Shown here piece by piece: positions 62,367 to 64,000 of a stretch of 64,000 nt of DNA. The first letter of the stretch is position 1, and each line of letters starts with the position of its first letter. Below the pieces are notes generated by a model, which was not told the origin of the DNA, ran no database searches, and worked only from the letters and a program-made list of their open reading frames with translations. The DNA is taken from positions 930,001 through 994,000 of the forward strand of contig NZ_JAPDVG010000001.1 of NCBI RefSeq assembly GCF_026015625.1. Direction: 5' to 3'. This stretch comes from Segatella copri (GTDB lineage: Bacteria; Bacteroidota; Bacteroidia; Bacteroidales; Bacteroidaceae). A program made the translations under genes and the position numbers.

Positions 62367-62375
62367 TACCTTTGC
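62367..62375 (+). promoter_or_regulatory. -7 box TACCTTTGC with no gene downstream
   Basis: A consensus TACCTTTGC on the plus strand. The only thing downstream before the terminator at 62505 is about 120 bp without a convincing ORF. Confidence 0.7.
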
Positions 62376-62381
62376 AATCAA

Positions 62382-62537
62382 GAAATCGGGATGATTTCGT
62401 GTCATAGATTAGGTTTTTAGATTAAAGGTGTTATTCACCTTATTTTCTAGGATTTAAAAATATTAGTTTTTTTAGTGGTTAATTTAGTTTTAGTAAGTAT
62501 GTTTAGGGTCTGTTGTGAAACAGGCCCTATTTTTTTG
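62382..62537 (+). ncRNA. Candidate small RNA, about 155 nt
   Basis: Bounded by the promoter box at 62367-62375 and a terminator AGGGTCTGTT/AACAGGCCCT (62505-62514 with 62519-62528) followed by seven T's. Inside are two hairpins: GAAATC/GATTTC near 62391-62407 and AAGGTG/CACCTT near 62425-62443. The longest ATG frame has nine codons. A 6S-like or trans-acting RNA is possible; I could not assign a family. Confidence 0.5.
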
Positions 62538-62545
62538 TGCCTTTA

Positions 62546-62596
62546 CAAAAAAAATCCCCCAACAGGATGGCTTGGAAACCATACCTGTCGGGGGAA
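62546..62596 (-). terminator. Intrinsic terminator of dsbD
   Basis: Read on the minus strand: CCCCC-GACAGG-TATGG stem (62556-62594) closing with GGGGG and followed by a run of eight T's. Confidence 0.88.
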
Positions 62597-62708
62597 GTAA
62601 CTATCCTAAATAAATCTACCTTGAATAAACTAATCTATTAAAATTTATCCTTCATAAATCTACTTAAATGAACCAATACCGGCCTTATTTGAACTATTAA
62701 ATCATATA

Positions 62709-64000
62709 TTATTTGTTTCTGTAATTATCCAGACCCTTGTTCAGGAAGTCGAGATAAGCACTAACATCTTCTTTGAAACTGAAGGCTGCTGCAAGAGGAT
62801 TGCCATCGTTGTCAATAGCCACATAGAATGGCTGGGCATTAGCTCCAAACTTGCTTGTCTGCAGATAACTCCACTTGTCGCCAACGGTTCGTAGGGTGCG
62901 CTTCTCGCCATTAAACGTTACCTCCATAGGCTCAGCAAGAGGAGTCTTGTCATCTACATAAAGTGAGATGAGAACATAATCCTTTGTCAGCTTATCGGCA
63001 ACCGATGGATCTGTCCAGACAGAAGCCTCCATCTTGCGGCAGTTTACACAGCCATAACCCGTGAAATCAAGCAATACCGGTTTGCCGGAAGCCTTGGCAG
63101 CAGCCATTCCCAACTCATAATCCTTGTAAGCAGGCTCTACGGTCTTGGTGTTGAGGTTAAAGTCCTGTGTATTAATAGGTGGAGCAAATGCGCTCACAGC
63201 CTTGCAAGGAGCGCCCCAGAGGCCCGGAATCATGTAAACCGAGAATGCCAAAGAACAGAGACCCAACATGATGCAGGCTACAGGCATAGGCTTGTTGATG
63301 TCGCCCCCGATTGCATCAACCTGGAACTTCAGCTTGCCGATGAGATAGAGACCCAACAGACCGAAGATGACAATCCAGAGAGAGAGGAATACCTCGCGGT
63401 CCATGATGTGCCAGCCGTAAGCCAGATCGGCTACAGAGAGGAACTTCAGAGAGAAGGCAAGCTCGATGAAGCCGAGCACAATCTTGATGGTCTCCATCCA
63501 CGAACCCGACTTAGGAGCCGACTTCAACCATGATGGGAAGAGGGCGAAGAGGGTGAATGGGAGCGCCAGAGCAAGCGCAAAACCGAACATTCCCACGGTA
63601 GGAGCGAGCCAGTCGCCGGAGGTAACGGTCTGAACCAGCAGCAAACCGATGATAGGAGCTGTACATGAGAAGCTGACCAATACCAGGGTGAAAGCCATCA
63701 GGAAGATAGAAATCATACCCGTGGTGCTGGAAGCCTTGTTGTCTACCGCATTTCCCCAACTGTCAGGCAATTTGATTTCGAACCAACCGAAGAACGAGAA
63801 GGCGAAAACGGCAAGCAGGAGGAAGAGGATGATGTTGAAAACGGCACTTGTGCTGAGCGCATTCAAGGTGCTAGGACCTGCGATGGCTGTTACGGCAAGA
63901 CCCAAAAACAGATAGATGACTACGATGCTCAAACCATAAGTAATCGCATCGCGGATACCTTTCTTCTTATCGTTCTTAGCACGCTTCAGGAAGAAACTTA
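62709..64000 (-). CDS. dsbD: DsbD-like thiol:disulfide interchange protein, 5' part outside window
   Basis: The frame is open to the window edge (residues before the first visible methionine-type start read SFFLKRAKNDKKKGIRDAIT), so the N-terminus lies outside. Visible are about six TM segments of the CcdA-like electron-transfer core (FNIILFLLLAVFAFSFFGWF, TLVLVSFSCTAPIIGLLLV) followed by a C-terminal thioredoxin-like domain with the redox motif in GYGCVNCRKME. Passes electrons from cytoplasmic thioredoxin to periplasmic thiols. Core Cys in SFSCTAP is kept. Confidence 0.88.
   Translation of the reverse strand, partial: SFFLKRAKNDKKKGIRDAITYGLSIVVIYLFLGLAVTAIAGPSTLNALSTSAVFNIILFLLLAVFAFSFFGWFEIKLPDSWGNAVDNKASSTTGMISIFLMAFTLVLVSFSCTAPIIGLLLVQTVTSGDWLAPTVGMFGFALALALPFTLFALFPSWLKSAPKSGSWMETIKIVLGFIELAFSLKFLSVADLAYGWHIMDREVFLSLWIVIFGLLGLYLIGKLKFQVDAIGGDINKPMPVACIMLGLCSLAFSVYMIPGLWGAPCKAVSAFAPPINTQDFNLNTKTVEPAYKDYELGMAAAKASGKPVLLDFTGYGCVNCRKMEASVWTDPSVADKLTKDYVLISLYVDDKTPLAEPMEVTFNGEKRTLRTVGDKWSYLQTSKFGANAQPFYVAIDNDGNPLAAAFSFKEDVSAYLDFLNKGLDNYRNK

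Noticed and set aside
1..64000. tRNA or rRNA genes
   Set aside because: I looked through the intergenic regions on both strands and found no cloverleaf or rRNA-like sequence; a tRNAscan run would settle it.

Overview
The window reads as chromosome of a gut-type Bacteroidales, most likely Prevotellaceae (Prevotella/Segatella). The grounds are Bacteroidetes-type promoters (TAnnTTTGC boxes in front of many genes), SPII lipoproteins, a HU-like/'smalltalk' gene pair, PPi-dependent phosphofructokinase, pyruvate:ferredoxin oxidoreductase and long-form HisG. Genus and species are inference from gene content. No rRNA, tRNA or CRISPR array was found.

Layout. 1-8.6 kb: 3' end of a BatE-like gene, PAP2 phosphatase, queA, an ABC-F ATPase, an M13 peptidase, and a second ABC-F ATPase on the opposite strand. 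8.6-9.7 kb: about 1 kb of mostly non-coding DNA carrying repeat module A. 9.8-14.9 kb: nifJ, a 100-bp-period tandem repeat and a DUF4143-type ATPase. 15-26.8 kb: ATP-grasp-like protein, serpin lipoprotein, ligA, GNAT, His-rich COG0523 GTPase, M48/NfeD/SPFH membrane cluster, wecB and an envelope protein. 26.9-38.4 kb: cyclophilin, sdaA, htpG, orphan ECF sigma, pepD, OmpH/Skp, nth, and a SlyD-like FKBP with aroC. 38.5-41.7 kb: small secreted proteins, rhodanese, then a small accessory cassette (smalltalk, HU-like gene, repeat module B). 41.8-44.4 kb: an intact IS66 element with 8-bp target duplication. 44.4-49.3 kb: MltF-like lytic transglycosylase divergent from hisG-hisD-hisC. 49.3-55.6 kb: a minus-strand run (YgiQ radical SAM, small protein, large secreted amidase-like protein, acyltransferase, small protein). 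55.8-64 kb: pfp, GH25, prmA, a Tyr/Trp-rich secreted protein, OmpP1-like porin, a possible small RNA, and the start-truncated dsbD.

Most interesting signal: modules A (about 8640-9650) and B (about 40815-41710) are two diverged copies of the same roughly 0.9-1.0 kb sequence. In the same order each has a minus-strand leader with two 17-bp GGTC...GACC dyads exactly 46 bp apart, overlapping mini-ORFs, a TAnnTTTGC promoter, inverted arrays of GGTCAT iterons around an AT-rich palindrome of 37-38 bp, and a conserved segment further out. Module B drives the HU/smalltalk cassette, and a third iteron block lies at that cassette's far end. In module A the same promoter and leader drive an ABC-F ATPase instead. 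The arrangement resembles an iteron-type replication or partition origin with autoregulatory operators, left behind by or belonging to a small uncharacterised element. The function is inference; the repeat structure is visible directly.
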